A DNA stretch of 64,000 nt from Cyanophora paradoxa (lineage: Eukaryota; Glaucocystophyceae; Cyanophorales; Cyanophoraceae): NCBI GenBank assembly GCA_004431415.1, contig QPMI01000152.1, forward strand, positions 214,351 through 278,350, read 5' to 3'. A program made the translations under genes and the position numbers. The notes beneath the pieces were generated by a model that was given only the letters and a program-made list of their open reading frames with translations, was not told the origin of the DNA and made no database searches. Positions 22,589-33,077 of the stretch are shown here, one piece after another. Numbering within the stretch: position 1 is the first letter of the stretch; every line of letters starts with the position of its first letter.

Positions 22589-24045
22589 TTTTCTCTCTGA
22601 CGAAAGGGCGGCAGACGGGGCGGAGGAAGACGCGGCAGGCGTTCCGCTCGATGCCCTTCGCCATCCTCGCCGCCGGCGACGCGCGCCCGCCTTCCTGCCC
22701 CCTCCGCCCTCCGCCCCGGCGCCCGCCTGACGCGCCCGCGGCGCAGTGGGTGGGGGACGTGGAGGCGATGACGGGCGCCGTGCCGACGGCAACCTGCGCC
22801 GTCACCTCCGCCCGCGCCACCCTCCTCGTCGTCCGCCCCCTCCCGTACCCCCCCTCGGCTCCTCCCGGGCCTAAGCGCGTCGGGCGCAGACGAACGCGGT
22901 GGACTTCCGGCGGATCGTGCAGCGGAACAGCGACACGCGGGCGATGGTGGAGCGCGTCTCGGGCCAGCGGCGCCTCCTCCGGCAGGCCGCCTTCGAGCGC
23001 ATCGTCCGCCCCCGCCACCGACCCGACGCGACGCAAGCTGCGCCCCTCTCACGCCCCGGGCGGCGCAGGCGTCGCTGGACCGGAGCGTGCCGGTGCTGAT
23101 GACGGCGCCCCCGCAGCTCCCCATGGGGGCCCTCCCCGAGGACTCCACCGCCGAGCCCCTCCTCGGCTCCCGCTTCCAGCGCGGCGGCACCGCCCCGGGC
23201 ACCGCCCCCGCCGCGCCCTTCCCCGGCCAGGCGCCCCGCCTGCGCACCTCCTCCTCGGCGCCGGCGCTGCAGTCCCCCGCGGCGGCGGCGCGCGCCACGC
23301 TGCGCTCCATCGTCGACTCCCTCCACCCCGCCGACTACAGCCGCCCCAGCCACCTCCCGCCCCGGGGCCCCCGCGGCCCCGCCACGCCTTCGCCGTGCTC
23401 GCGCCCGACGCCGAGGGCTCCGCGGGCGAGGAGGGCCCGCGGAAGGCGCGGAGGCGGGGCGAGCTGGCGGCGGCGGCGGCGGCGCTGGCGGCGCGGGACG
23501 TGGCGCGGGGCGCCTTCGAGCGGAGCAACGCGGACCGCTCGCTGCTGCGCTCCCTGCGGCCCTTCCAGAACAGCAGCGAGCGGGCAACGGTGAAGGCGGC
23601 GCTGCTCGAGGGCGACGGCGGGGCGGGGCGGCGGCGGGCGCCCTTCGTGCGGCCCAACGGGGACTACTGGGGCGCGACCTTCGCGCGGCACGCCAAGTTC
23701 TCCGACGACCTCCCCAACGTGCCCCTCCGCTCCGCCGACTCCCGCGCCCACGGCCACGGCCACGGCCACGGCCACGGGCACCGGCGGGGGACGGGAGCCG
23801 GGGCGGGGGCGGGGGCGCTGGGGCGGAGCACGGTGGTGGCGGAGCACGGGGCCTACCTGGTGCTGCGGGAGGGCCGGGAGGCGCGGGAGCCCTGGGAGGA
23901 GGACTCCGACGACGACTTCGACCCCTCCGCCATCCACCACAGCCCCCTCAGCCTCGCCCGGCCCCTCCGCCCCGCCGTCCGCGACTCCCCCGCCGCCGCC
24001 GCCCGCAGGAGGGCCCGCCGCGCCAGCCTCGCCTCCGCCTTCTAG
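20858..24045 (+). CDS. Protein with two cyclic-nucleotide-binding-like domains
   Basis: A cytosolic (no membrane segment) cNMP-binding protein, resembling CNBD-type proteins of flagellates in general plan. The N-terminus is disordered and includes a poly-Gly run of about 11-12 residues near 21082-21118. The first CNB fold starts at PALRKWMADCGLFKDLD and LKYELGRIVFMQNDPGDR, continues MFVIISGSVYICKRR, then LAPGEMFGEV joined across an intron to SALLHGKPRSATVIC (phosphate-binding cassette-like). A second CNB lobe follows: CPLFAAWS, MWTATYVKGHAILEEG, DVAHILQ, EGHCEMSFRV, MGDVEAMTGAVPTATC. The cassette arginine/glutamate are only partly conserved, so ligand binding is uncertain. The C-terminal exon is long, disordered and contains a His-Gly repeat. 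Stop is TAG at 24043. Confidence 0.75.
22559..22588. repeat. Poly-C tract of 30 bases in an intron
   Basis: An uninterrupted run of C, followed by ttttctctctgacg, inside an intron of the cNMP-binding protein gene. The long pyrimidine tract precedes a CTGAC word that could be the branch site. Run length could also reflect sequencing or assembly error. Confidence 0.8.
23749..23781 (+). repeat. His-Gly dipeptide repeat in coding sequence
   Basis: A cacggc hexamer repeated about five times gives alternating His-Gly in the C-terminal disordered tail of the cNMP-binding protein. It is a possible metal-binding patch or simple slippage repeat. Confidence 0.75.
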
Positions 24046-24308
24046 TCTTAGGCGACCTAGTAGTCTAGTAGTCTAGTGCTCCGTAGCTAGCAGGTGATAG
24101 TGCACCCGAGCGTAAGCTATTGGATCCCCCGGCAACGCGCCCCAGCGCGAACCGCACGAAGCGGCACGTGCTTGCGCGGCGCGTGTTAGCTGCGCGGGCG
24201 CAGCTGCAGCCGCTGGGCTGCGGTCGGGCGCCGCTCGATCTGCAAAGCGGAATGCAATTGAAACTACGCGCGGACACTGTCGATGAAAGCTAGGGGCGCT
24301 GCAGCTGC

Positions 24309-24847
24309 CTACTTCTTCTCCTCCGGCTTCGCCGGCGCCTCGGCCTTCTTCTCCTCGGCCTTCGGCTTCTCCTCCTCCTCGTCCGCGCGGTTCAGCTCCG
24401 TCTCGAACTCCTTCGACGCCGACTTGAAGCTCTTGAGCGCCTTGCCGACGCTCCGGCCCAGCTCCGGCGCCTTGGACGGCCCGAAAATCAGCAGACCGAC
24501 GCCCACGATGACTGCGAGCTCGCCCGCGCCGAGCCCGAACAGGCCGCTAGTGATCGTCTCTGCGGCCGGCGCTCCAGGTGAGAGACGCCGGGAGGCGCGG
24601 CGCGCACGGGAATCGGACCGGTGCTCGACGAGGCGAAGACCGGGGCCGGCTCCGCCGCGCGGCGGACGCCGAAGAAGCCCGCGGAGACGCTCTCGGTGTT
24701 GCCGATGAACTGGCGCTTCGATAGGCGCTCGCTGGCAGCCGCGCGTGGCGCAGCCCGGACTGGGGTCGCGGAGCTGCTGGCGAACGAGGCGGGGCTGCTG
24801 CGGATGGACGCCGAGGACGGGACGGGGGTGAGGAAGGCCGACGACAT
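24309..24847 (-). CDS. TATA: Plastid-targeted Tha4/TatA twin-arginine translocase subunit
   Basis: Pore-forming subunit of the thylakoid delta-pH/Tat pathway, which moves folded proteins across the thylakoid membrane. The ATG at 24847 opens MSSAFLTPVPSSASIRSS, a Ser/Ala/Arg-rich presequence with Phe at position 5 and no hydrophobic signal peptide ahead. One intron (GTCCGA...CCGCAG) joins ASSSTG to ETITSGLFGLG. The mature part shows the TatA signature: a single membrane helix GELAVIVGVGLLIFGPSKAPELG, shown here as ELAVIVGVGLLIF plus the FGP hinge, then an amphipathic helix GRSVGKALKSFKSASKEFE and a charged Lys/Glu tail. Total is about 160 residues. It is nuclear-encoded, which marks the organism as plastid-bearing. 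Confidence 0.92.
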
Positions 24848-24955
24848 GGCGAGGAGCAGAGGACAGAGATGATCGACCTAGTGGGTTGATCTAGACCTAG
24901 GGTACGCTATTGGACCAGTTTGCCACAACTTCTGTTCGCCAGCGCCGATACTGAG

Positions 24956-27900
24956 ATGGCGGAGAACGATGATGACGAGGCCTACGTGCGGGCGGCCGCT
25001 AGCGGACTGGGCCTGGGCCTTCCCCCGGGCCTCCTCGCCGCAGCCCCTGAGTCAGCCGCCCTCGAGTCGACCGCTCTCCCGCGCGCCTGACGCCCGCCTC
25101 GCAGCATGAGCGTCGCTCTGCCTCGAGACAGCGGCTCGAGCTCGAGGTCTGGGGCGCGCGCCGCGCGCCGCTCGAATGTTAGCTAAGAATTTGACTGCAG
25201 GGCGCGCTACGACCGCGGCGGCGAGCTCGCAGGTCCGAGCCTTGCCCTGCATGCACCGCCACATTCATTCGCGATTCTGATCGGGGCCGTGCGGCTGCAG
25301 AGTACGACGACCGCAAGGGGAAGGGCCGCGGGCGCCCGAAGATGAGCCCGGAGGTAGCCCACGTGATGGGCGAGGCGAACATGCTGTTCGCGAACAAGCA
25401 GTTCAACGAGGCGCGCGCCGCCGCGGCGCGCGGGGCCGCGCGCGGGGCCTGACGGCGGGGGCGGGGGCAGGCGGAGGGCCTCTGCATGGAAGTGATCCAG
25501 GCGGCGCCGATGGCGGCGGACCCGTACCACGTGCTGGGGCTCATCCACCAGCAGCAGGGCGACGAGAAGCGCGCCTTCCAGTTCCTCATGCTCGCCGCCT
25601 CCCTCACCGAGTCGGACCCGGAGCTCTGGCGCCAGCTCGCCGTCATGTCCCGGCAGCAGGGGAACCTCCCGCAGGCGGCCTTCTGCTACGCGCGGGCCGT
25701 GCGGGCGGACCCGCGGGACGTGGACACGCTCTGGGACCTCGCGCAGACGCACGCGGAGCTGGGGCAGGCCGCCCGCGCCGCCGCCCGCCTCGAGGCCATC
25801 CTCAAGCTCCGGCCCCGCGACCCCGCCGTCCTCAAGGAGCTCGCCAAGGCCCGCCCCCGCCCCGCCGCCGCCGCCCGCGCCGCTCTCACCGCGATCCCGC
25901 CCCCTTCGCGCCCCCAGGTCCTCTCGGACGACGGGCAGAAGGGGGCGGCGGCGGACGCGCTCCTGAGGCACCTCGCGACGGACGCCGTGCGCCGCGGCCC
26001 GCCCCAGTCCCCCCGCGGCCGGGCCGGAGCGGGCCGGGGGCAGGACCTGCGGGAGACGGACCTGAACGTGCTCAACGTCGCCATGGAGATGCTCCTCGCC
26101 ACCGGCCAGCACGCCCGCGCCGCCTCCGTCCGCCCCGCCCCGCCCCGCCCCGCCCCGCCGGCCGCCCTGCTCGCGCGCCCGAGCGAGCGCGCCGCGTGCA
26201 GCTGCTGGAGCGGGCGGTGGGGGCGCGGGCGGGGCCGGGGCGGCGGCCTGCACCTCGACCTCACGGTCAAGTACGCCGTCGCCCAGACGCACCTCGGCAA
26301 CTACGCCGCCGCCGACGTCCGTCCGCGCCCTCCCTCCGTTCCCCCTCCCGCCCTCCCCCCTTCCCCCCCGAACCCGCCCGGCAGCGGCACCTGGAGGGGC
26401 TGCTGGAGCGGGGCCAGCCCGTGGAGCTCTACGCCGACCTCTACCTCGAGGCGGCCGACGCGCTCGCCGCCGCGGGGCTCCCCGACCGCGCCCTCGCCTT
26501 CCTGCACCCCCTCGCCCGCGTCGAGGAGCACGACCGCCCCGCCCTCTGGCTCCGCCAGGGCCGCTGCCACCGCGCCCGCCGCGCCCTGCCCCTCGCCGCC
26601 GACTTCTTCGAGCGCGGTGCCGCCCCCCGCCCCCCCTCCCCCGCACCCTCCCGCCCTCCTCCGCCTGAGGGGGCGGGCAGTGGTCGCGGAGGGCGGGGCG
26701 GGCTCGCCGGAGGGCGTGGAGGCGAGCTTGGAGCTGGCGGCGGTGTACGAGGAGCTGGGGGACGTGGGGCGGGCCCTGCGCGCCTCGGGCCACACCGGCG
26801 CCGCATCCACAGCCCTCGCCCTCCTCCCGGAGGCCCAGCCGCCCGCCGCCCCCGCCGGCGTCGCCCCCGCCCTCGCCACCGCCGCCATCCCCGTCCTCCC
26901 CTCCCCCCGTCCAGGAGGCGGCGGCCGCGGCGGCGCCGGGGGCGGCCGCCGGGCCGGCGGACGAGGCGACGGTGCGGGCGGAGGCGCTGGCGCGGCAGGA
27001 GGCGGCGGCGGCGATCGCGGAGGCGGAGAAGCGGGCGGCGCCGGCCAAGTCGCGGCGGCTGAACGCCGGCGAGGCGCTCCTCGTGGGGCTCGACGTCGAC
27101 GAGGAGGAGGCGAGCCTCTTCCCCATCGGCGCCGCCGACCTCTTCGAGGACCCCCGCCGCGTCGCCCAGCGCGCCCGCCTCTTCCACAAGGCCGGCGACC
27201 TCCAGGCCTTCGTCGCCACCTGCCTCCCCTTCGTCGCCTCCACCCTCATCCGCCCCAACCGCCGCTTCGCCGCCGGCCGCGTCCGCCCCACCCCGCTCCC
27301 TTCCCACGGCGCCGGCCCGCGCGCCGACGCGCGCCGCAGAGGAAGCAGCGGGAGTCGCACGGGGTGACGACGCTCTCGGGGTACATGTGGGGCGGCATCC
27401 GCCTCCGCGAGCCCAAGGTCCGCCCCCGCCCTCGCCCGATTGGGCGCGGGGCCCGGGGCGGCCCCTCGAGCCGGGCGCAGCCGTCGGAGGAGGAGCGGGA
27501 GGGCGGGGAGGGCGAGGAGAGCATCCTCCGCTTCTCGCAGTCGGCGGGCAAGAAGCAGAAGCGGCCCGCCACCGTCATCGTGCGCGCCGCACCGGCCCCG
27601 CCCCGCCCCGCACGCGCGCCCGCGCCGAGCGCCGGGCAGCCGCGCCCGATCGTGCGGAAGCGGCGGCGGCGGGCGGCGTGGGCGGACGCGGAGGAGGTGG
27701 GGGAGGAGGACGACGTCGGGCTGCCGGCGTACGACCTGTACAGCGGGCTGGAGCTCGCCGTGGGGGCCCTGGGCGCCCGCGACTACTTCGCCCTCGTCCT
27801 CGACCTCTGCAAGGCCCTCGCCGCCTTCGAGCGGTGCGCCGCGCCGGCGCGCCCGAGCCCGCCCAGCCCGCACCGATTAGAGCCTCCTTCAGGTACCGGG

Positions 27901-28890
27901 AGGCGATGGTGGTGTGCGACGCGGCGCTCCACTCGCGGGCGCTCACGGACCGGCCCACGCTCTCCGCCCTCAAGCACTTCGCCCTCGGCTGCGCCTACAA
28001 CAGCGAGGACTACCTCGCCGCCTACGAGTGCCCCCCGTCCCGCCCGCCCCGCTGCGGGGCCGACCCGAGCTCCGGCGGGGCGCAGGCACGTGCGGGACAT
28101 GTGCCTGGAGCGGCCCTACTCCATCCGCGTCGTCAACCTCTTCAACACCATCGTCACCAAGCGCGCCCCGCCCCCCCGCCCTCGAGCCGAGGGCGCCCCC
28201 CCGCTGACGGGCCCGGGGGGGGCGGGGCGCAGGATGGGGGGCTTCATGGCCCAGAACAAGTTCATCGTGCGCCTGCTGAACCGCCACCCCCAGTCCGTGC
28301 CCCTCATCGTCCTCGTGCGCCCCGCGCCCCGCGCCGCCCCCGCCTCCCTCCTCCTCCTCCCCGATCCCCCCGCCTCCGACGCGCGCCGGGCAGGTGGGGC
28401 ACCACTGCCTGATGTCGGGCTTCTACAACCTGGCGCTGGGCGAGTACTTCCGCGCCTTCCGGGCCCTCCCCGACGACCCCCTCCTCTCCCTCTCCATCGC
28501 CCTCGCCTACCTCTCCCAGGTCCCCGCCCCGCGCCCCTCCCCGCCCCCCGTCGTTCCCCTCCGACGGGTACGCAGGTGATGTCGCGGCGGGTGGAGGACC
28601 GGAACCTGTGCTGCGTGCAGGCGCTGGCGTGGCTCTACCGCTACGCGGCGCTGCGGGGGCGGGAGACGCCCGAGGCGCTCTACAACCTGGCGCGGGCGCA
28701 CCACCAGCTCGGCCTCCTCCAGCTCGCCGTCCCCTTTTACGAGCGCTGCCTCGCCCGCTGCTGCGCCCCCTCCTCCCGCCCGACCCAGAGCCTCGCCCGC
28801 GAGGCGGCCCACAACCTCGCCCTCATCTACCGCGCCAGCGGCAACGCGCCCCTCGCCCTCGCCCTCATGCGCGAGTACCTCACCATCTAG
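24956..28890 (+). CDS. GTF3C3: TFIIIC subunit GTF3C3/Tfc4 (TPR protein)
   Basis: TPR scaffold of the tau-A lobe of TFIIIC, which recruits TFIIIB to tRNA and other Pol III genes. The ATG at 24956 gives an acidic start (MAENDDDEAY). After introns comes the family hallmark GRGRPKMSPEVAHVMGEAN, then ANKQFNE spliced to AEGLCMEVIQAAP and a TPR array (PYHVLGLIHQQQGDEKRAFQ, DPELWRQLAVMSRQQGNLPQ, AFCYARAVRADPRDVDTLW). Later exons contain ETDLNVLNVAMEMLL, AYDLYSGLELAVGALGARDY, RPYSIRVVNLFNTIV and MGHHCLMSGFYNLALGEYF. The C-terminus LAREAAHNLALIYRASGNA ... MREYLTI* matches the family end. It is split into many exons by introns ending cgcag. The intron at 25411-25470 begins GC rather than GT. Confidence 0.92.
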
Positions 28891-29067
28891 GCCCTCTCAC
28901 TCAGTGATTCTCTTGCCACCGCGCTCGCTCGCTTCGATCATCGGCAGATGCTTTGGTTTTCGTAGTTTACCGTAGTACAGTACAAGGGAGCGCGTCCGCA
29001 CATCGGACCGGATGCTTAGTATGCACGCTATCTCCTTTAAATTTTAGTATGGACGCTAGGTTCTCGA
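28891..29067. other. Short AT-richer convergent intergenic segment
   Basis: Under 200 bases separate the GTF3C3 stop from the end of the MORN-BTB gene on the other strand. The segment has tttaaattttagtatgg-like AT content and is probably 3' UTR. Confidence 0.5.
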
Positions 29068-32000
29068 TCAAAAAAGTTTCAATAGGTACGGTTCCTGGAT
29101 TCGAAAAAGAAGAGAAAAAGAAGCTTCAATCAGACGTCCTCCCTGTCGTCTGCGCGCGCGGGGGGGGGGGGGGGGGGTACCGGTCGGGGGTGCGCGGGGC
29201 TTCTCGCGGGCACGCGAGGCGGGCACCGTCGCGGAAGGGGTTGTGGTGGGAGGGGGCCCGTAGGAGCGGGCGGAGGTGGGCGGCTGGGGGGCGTCGGGGA
29301 AGTCGACGAAGTGGTGGGCGTCGTCGAGGTCGAGGGCGGCGGCCGCCTCCTCGAGGCTCTCCGCGGGGCCCACGGCGATGACAGTCGGGTGCTCCCCCGG
29401 GTCGATGTCCACGGTCACCGACCGCGACGTCGACGGCGCCGCCACCGGCTCCTCCACCCGCAGCGTCGGCGAGCGGCCCGTCTCCGGCGGGCCCCGCCGC
29501 GACTCCCGCCGCTCCACCTGCTCCGCCGCCGCCAGCAGCCTGCCCCGCCGCGGTGAGGCGCGGGGCGCGGGGCGGAGGCGGGGCGGGCGGGGGGCGGGCA
29601 GCGGGGGCGCACGGGGGGTTGACCTCCTCGAGGTAGCGTGCGAGGGAGGGGGAGAGGGCGCGGAGGAGGAGGAGGAGCTCGCGGGAGCGGTGGACGTCGG
29701 GCGGCTCGAGGGAGCGGACGTGCGGCCGGCAGGCCTCGAGGAGCACCGAGGCGGCGTACATGTCCGCCGAGAGGAGGAAGGCGGGCACGTTCTCCCGCGA
29801 CACCAGCCGCGCCAGCCGCCGCTCCGTCTGCTCCTTCAGGTGGCCCAGCCTGCATCCCCCGGAATTGGGGGGGCGGGAGGGGCGGCGCGGGGCGGGGGTA
29901 CAGGGTCGGGGGCGCACGAGTGCTGGCAGGCGAGGTCGAGGAGGCCGAAGAGGTCCGAGGAGCGGGCCACGGGCTCGAGGTCGACGGCCCCCGTGTAGAT
30001 GTACCCCATCAGCAGCTCGAAACTCCGGTACCTGCGGGGCGCCCGGCTCGGCGGGCGGCGCCGCGGGGGCAGGGGAGGGGCGGGGCGCACGAGGTGTCGC
30101 GGATGGTGAACTCCTGCGTGACGGAGCCGCTGGCGTTGCCCGTGAGGATGACCGTCGGGGCGGCGAACATGCTCCGGAAGAGCGGCGAGCGGCCGGCGCA
30201 GATGAGGCGGTGCGCGTAGAAGTCCTTGCCCTCCACCTGCGCCCAGTCCGGCTCGGCCCCGCGGGGCGCCGCGCGCCGCGCTGCGGGGCGGGACGGGCCT
30301 TGAAGGTGACGTCGGAGAAGGCGGGGTCGTTGATGGCCTCCTTCAGGCTCGCCGCCAGCGAGTCCACGAAGACCGCCGACGCCGCTGCCCCGTCCGCTTG
30401 GTCGCCCGCCCGGGGCCGCGCACGGGGCGGGCGGGGGGCGGGGGCGGACCCTGGGGCAGCTTGGAGCGGCGGAGGCAGGAGGAGTCGAGCCAGTCCTCGA
30501 TCCAGCGCGCCCCGGAGGGCTCCGTCAGCAGCCCGAGGCCCTCGGGGCGCCCGTTCAGCCACTCCCCCTCGAACTTCGTCCCGTCCGCCTTCACGTGCGT
30601 CCCCTGCCCCCCGAGCGCGCTCGTGTCGGGCCTCCCGCGCGTCCGCCCCCATGCGGGGCGGGGGCGCACGAGGCCGGTGCGGCGGCCGTCCTGGAAGGAG
30701 CCGTCGTAGTGGTTGCCGTTGGGCCAGAGGAGGCGGCCCTGGCCCGTCTCCTCGAAGACGGGGTCCCAGTCCCCCTCCTCGCTCGGGGGCCGCCCGGCGA
30801 GGGCCCCCTTGGAGAAAACCCGCATCTCCCCCTCGTAGCGCGTCCCGTCCGGCCGCGCGCACGTCCCCAGGAAGCGCGTCGGCATCGGGGGGAAGCTCTC
30901 CCGCGCCTCCTGCGCCTCCCGCTCGCCGCCCTCCTCCGCCTCCTCGCTGTACCCGAAGTAGCCGGCCAGCACCGTCCCGTCCGCGCACTTCAGCGTGCCC
31001 CTGCGCGCCCCCCGGCGCGCGTCGCACGAGCGCCCGCTGGGCGGAGGGGGAGGGCGGGGCGCACCGGCCGAGCCTCTTGCCGGGCTTGATCTCGCCGCCG
31101 TAGTGGTCCCCGTTGGGGAAGGTGAGGGCGACGTGGCCCGACCAGGAGGGCTCGCCGGCCACCCACTCCCCGTCGTACATGTCCCCGTTGGGGTACGACT
31201 CCCGCCCCTGCCCGTGCGGCTTGTTGTCGAGCCAGTGGCCCTCGTACACCTCCCCGTTCGTGAACGTGCGCTTCCCACGGCCCGACCTGCACCCGGCCTG
31301 CCAGTCCCCTGCCGGCGGGGTGAGCCCGCGTCGGAAGACGAGCGCTCTCCCCGCGGCGCAGGCGCCGGCGCACCCTCGTACACGTCCCCCGAGGCCCACT
31401 TCTTGACGCCGTACCCGCACGCCAGGTTGTCCCGGAACTCGCCCTCGTACGTGTCCCCGTTCGCCGAGATCTTGAGGCCCTGCCCGCACTGCTTCCCCTT
31501 CTTCCACTCGCCGTCGTAGCGGGAGCCGTCCGGCCACGTGTACGACCCGATCCCGTCGAATAGGTCGTTCTTCCAGTCGCCTGCGCCGCGCAGGGGCTCC
31601 TCAGCCCGGCCCCGCCGCTCCCGCCGGGCGCGGGGGCCCCCGGTTCGCCGGACCTTCGTACTTGGCGCCGTTCGCCCGCATCCACATGCCCTTGCCGTCC
31701 TTGCGGTTGAACCTCCACTCGCCCTCGTACACGTCACCTGCGCTGAGGCGGTCAGGAGCCGCTGGCGCCAGCGTCCACGCGGCGGGCCCGGGGCACCGTT
31801 GGACCAGATGCGCTTCCCGCGGCCGTGCGAGGCGTTGTTCTCGAACTCGCCCACGTACTGGTCCCCGTTAGGCCACCGCTTGATCCCCCGCCCGCACAGC
31901 TTGCCCTTCAGCCACGTCCCCTCGAACACCGTCCCGTCAGCCCGTATGTACACGCCGCGGCCTGGGTCGCGGGGGGACGCGACGTGGGCGCGGGGCCGGC

Positions 32001-32614
32001 TCGAGTGTACCGAGCGCGAGGAGGGCCCCACCTTCGAATGTATCGTTCTTCCAGTCTCCTTCGTACGAGCACCCGTTCGCCCGCGTCCACTTCCCGTGGC
32101 CGCTCTTCCGGTTCTCGTACCAGTCGCCTGGACGCGTGAGGCATCAGCTAAGGACGCAGGGGAGCCGCAAGGGGCCGGCACCTTCGTACACGTCCCCGTT
32201 GGCCGATATCCTGACGCCCCAGCCGTGCGCCACGTTGTTCACGAAGTCGCCTGCGCCGCCGCGGGCATCGGAGGCCGCCTGGCGTCAACGATTCATCGCA
32301 GGCCGCACCTTCGTGCCGGTCCCCGTTCGGCCACATCTTGTCCCCTTTGCCCTCTTGCCTGCCCTCCACCCAGTCGCCCGAGTACCGCGTCCCGTCTCTC
32401 CAGTAGTACGTGCCGTTCCCTGAGCGCGCGCTCAGACGCCCCCCGACGGGTCGTGAGGGACAGGCTCACCGTGGAACTTGCCATTAACCATATCTCCTTC
32501 ATACCTGCACCGCCTATCACACTCCGCACGCACGGGTAGCGCTGCGCAACCGCACCGGTCTCCATTTTTGTGCTGCAGGACGACTCGGCGCACGGCAGGC
32601 GCGTCTGCAGACAT
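29068..32614 (-). CDS. MORN-repeat protein with C-terminal BTB/BACK domains
   Basis: The ATG at 32614 starts MSADAPAVRRV. About a dozen MORN repeats follow, each in the form YEG.W...K.HG.G....NG: for example CRYEGDMVNGKFHG, YSGDWVEGRQEGKG, YVGEFENNASHGRG, YDGEWKKGKQCGQG, YEGEFRDNLACGYG, YEGHWLDNKPHGQG, YDGSFQDGRRTG and FEGEWLNGRPEGLG. Introns often cut at the same place, just before GDW. A BTB domain follows: DPAFSDVTFK, then VEGKDFYAHRLICAGRSPLF, RSFELLMGYIYTGAVDLE. A BACK-like helical part reads VSRENVPAFLLSADMYAA, SRELLLLLRALSPSL. MORN arrays bind membranes or organise flagellar and apical structures; BTB often engages CUL3. The combined role is inferred. The last residues are uncertain around the poly-G tract; the open frame stops at 29068. 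Confidence 0.85.
29160..29177. repeat. Poly-G tract of 18 bases near the 3' end of a coding region
   Basis: On the minus strand this run encodes consecutive prolines shortly before the predicted end of the MORN-BTB protein. A one-base slip here changes the C-terminus, so the true stop is uncertain. Confidence 0.75.
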
Positions 32615-33077
32615 AGCGAGCGACGCGCCGGCTGCGTTGGCAGCCGAGCGTGCTGTAGCTGCTCGTTATGCTTTCGAAGTGGCCGTCCGATCAGCAGCCG
32701 TGCGGTTCTGGACTGGCTTGGGCGCTTCCCTCCTAGCTCAAGGATAAATCAAGGCGGCTCTGCTGGTCCAACCGTTCGCACTCCGCGGCTCGAGCTCACG
32801 GGCTCGCGCCACTGCGGCGCTTGATTCCGACCAACTAGACCCCGCGTACGCCGCGGTCTCGACCTTTGCGCACCGCGCAGGCACGTCGCTCGTGCTCCCG
32901 ATCGCTCGCTCGGGTGGCTGGGCGAGTTTGTCCAGAGGTGACAGTATACCCCGGCGTCCGCAGACCTGCCAGACCAGCGCAGCTTTCCCGCATCTCCGGT
33001 CATCTAGCGCGTGTCCGGCCGCATCAGAGCATCGCACAGACGGGCTAGTGCATATCTAGAGGGGGGTTCTCGCCGCG
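32615..33077. promoter_or_regulatory. Divergent promoter region MORN-BTB / RPN7
   Basis: About 460 bases between outward-facing start codons, with moderate composition. No RNA gene or clear core element was recognised. Confidence 0.4.
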
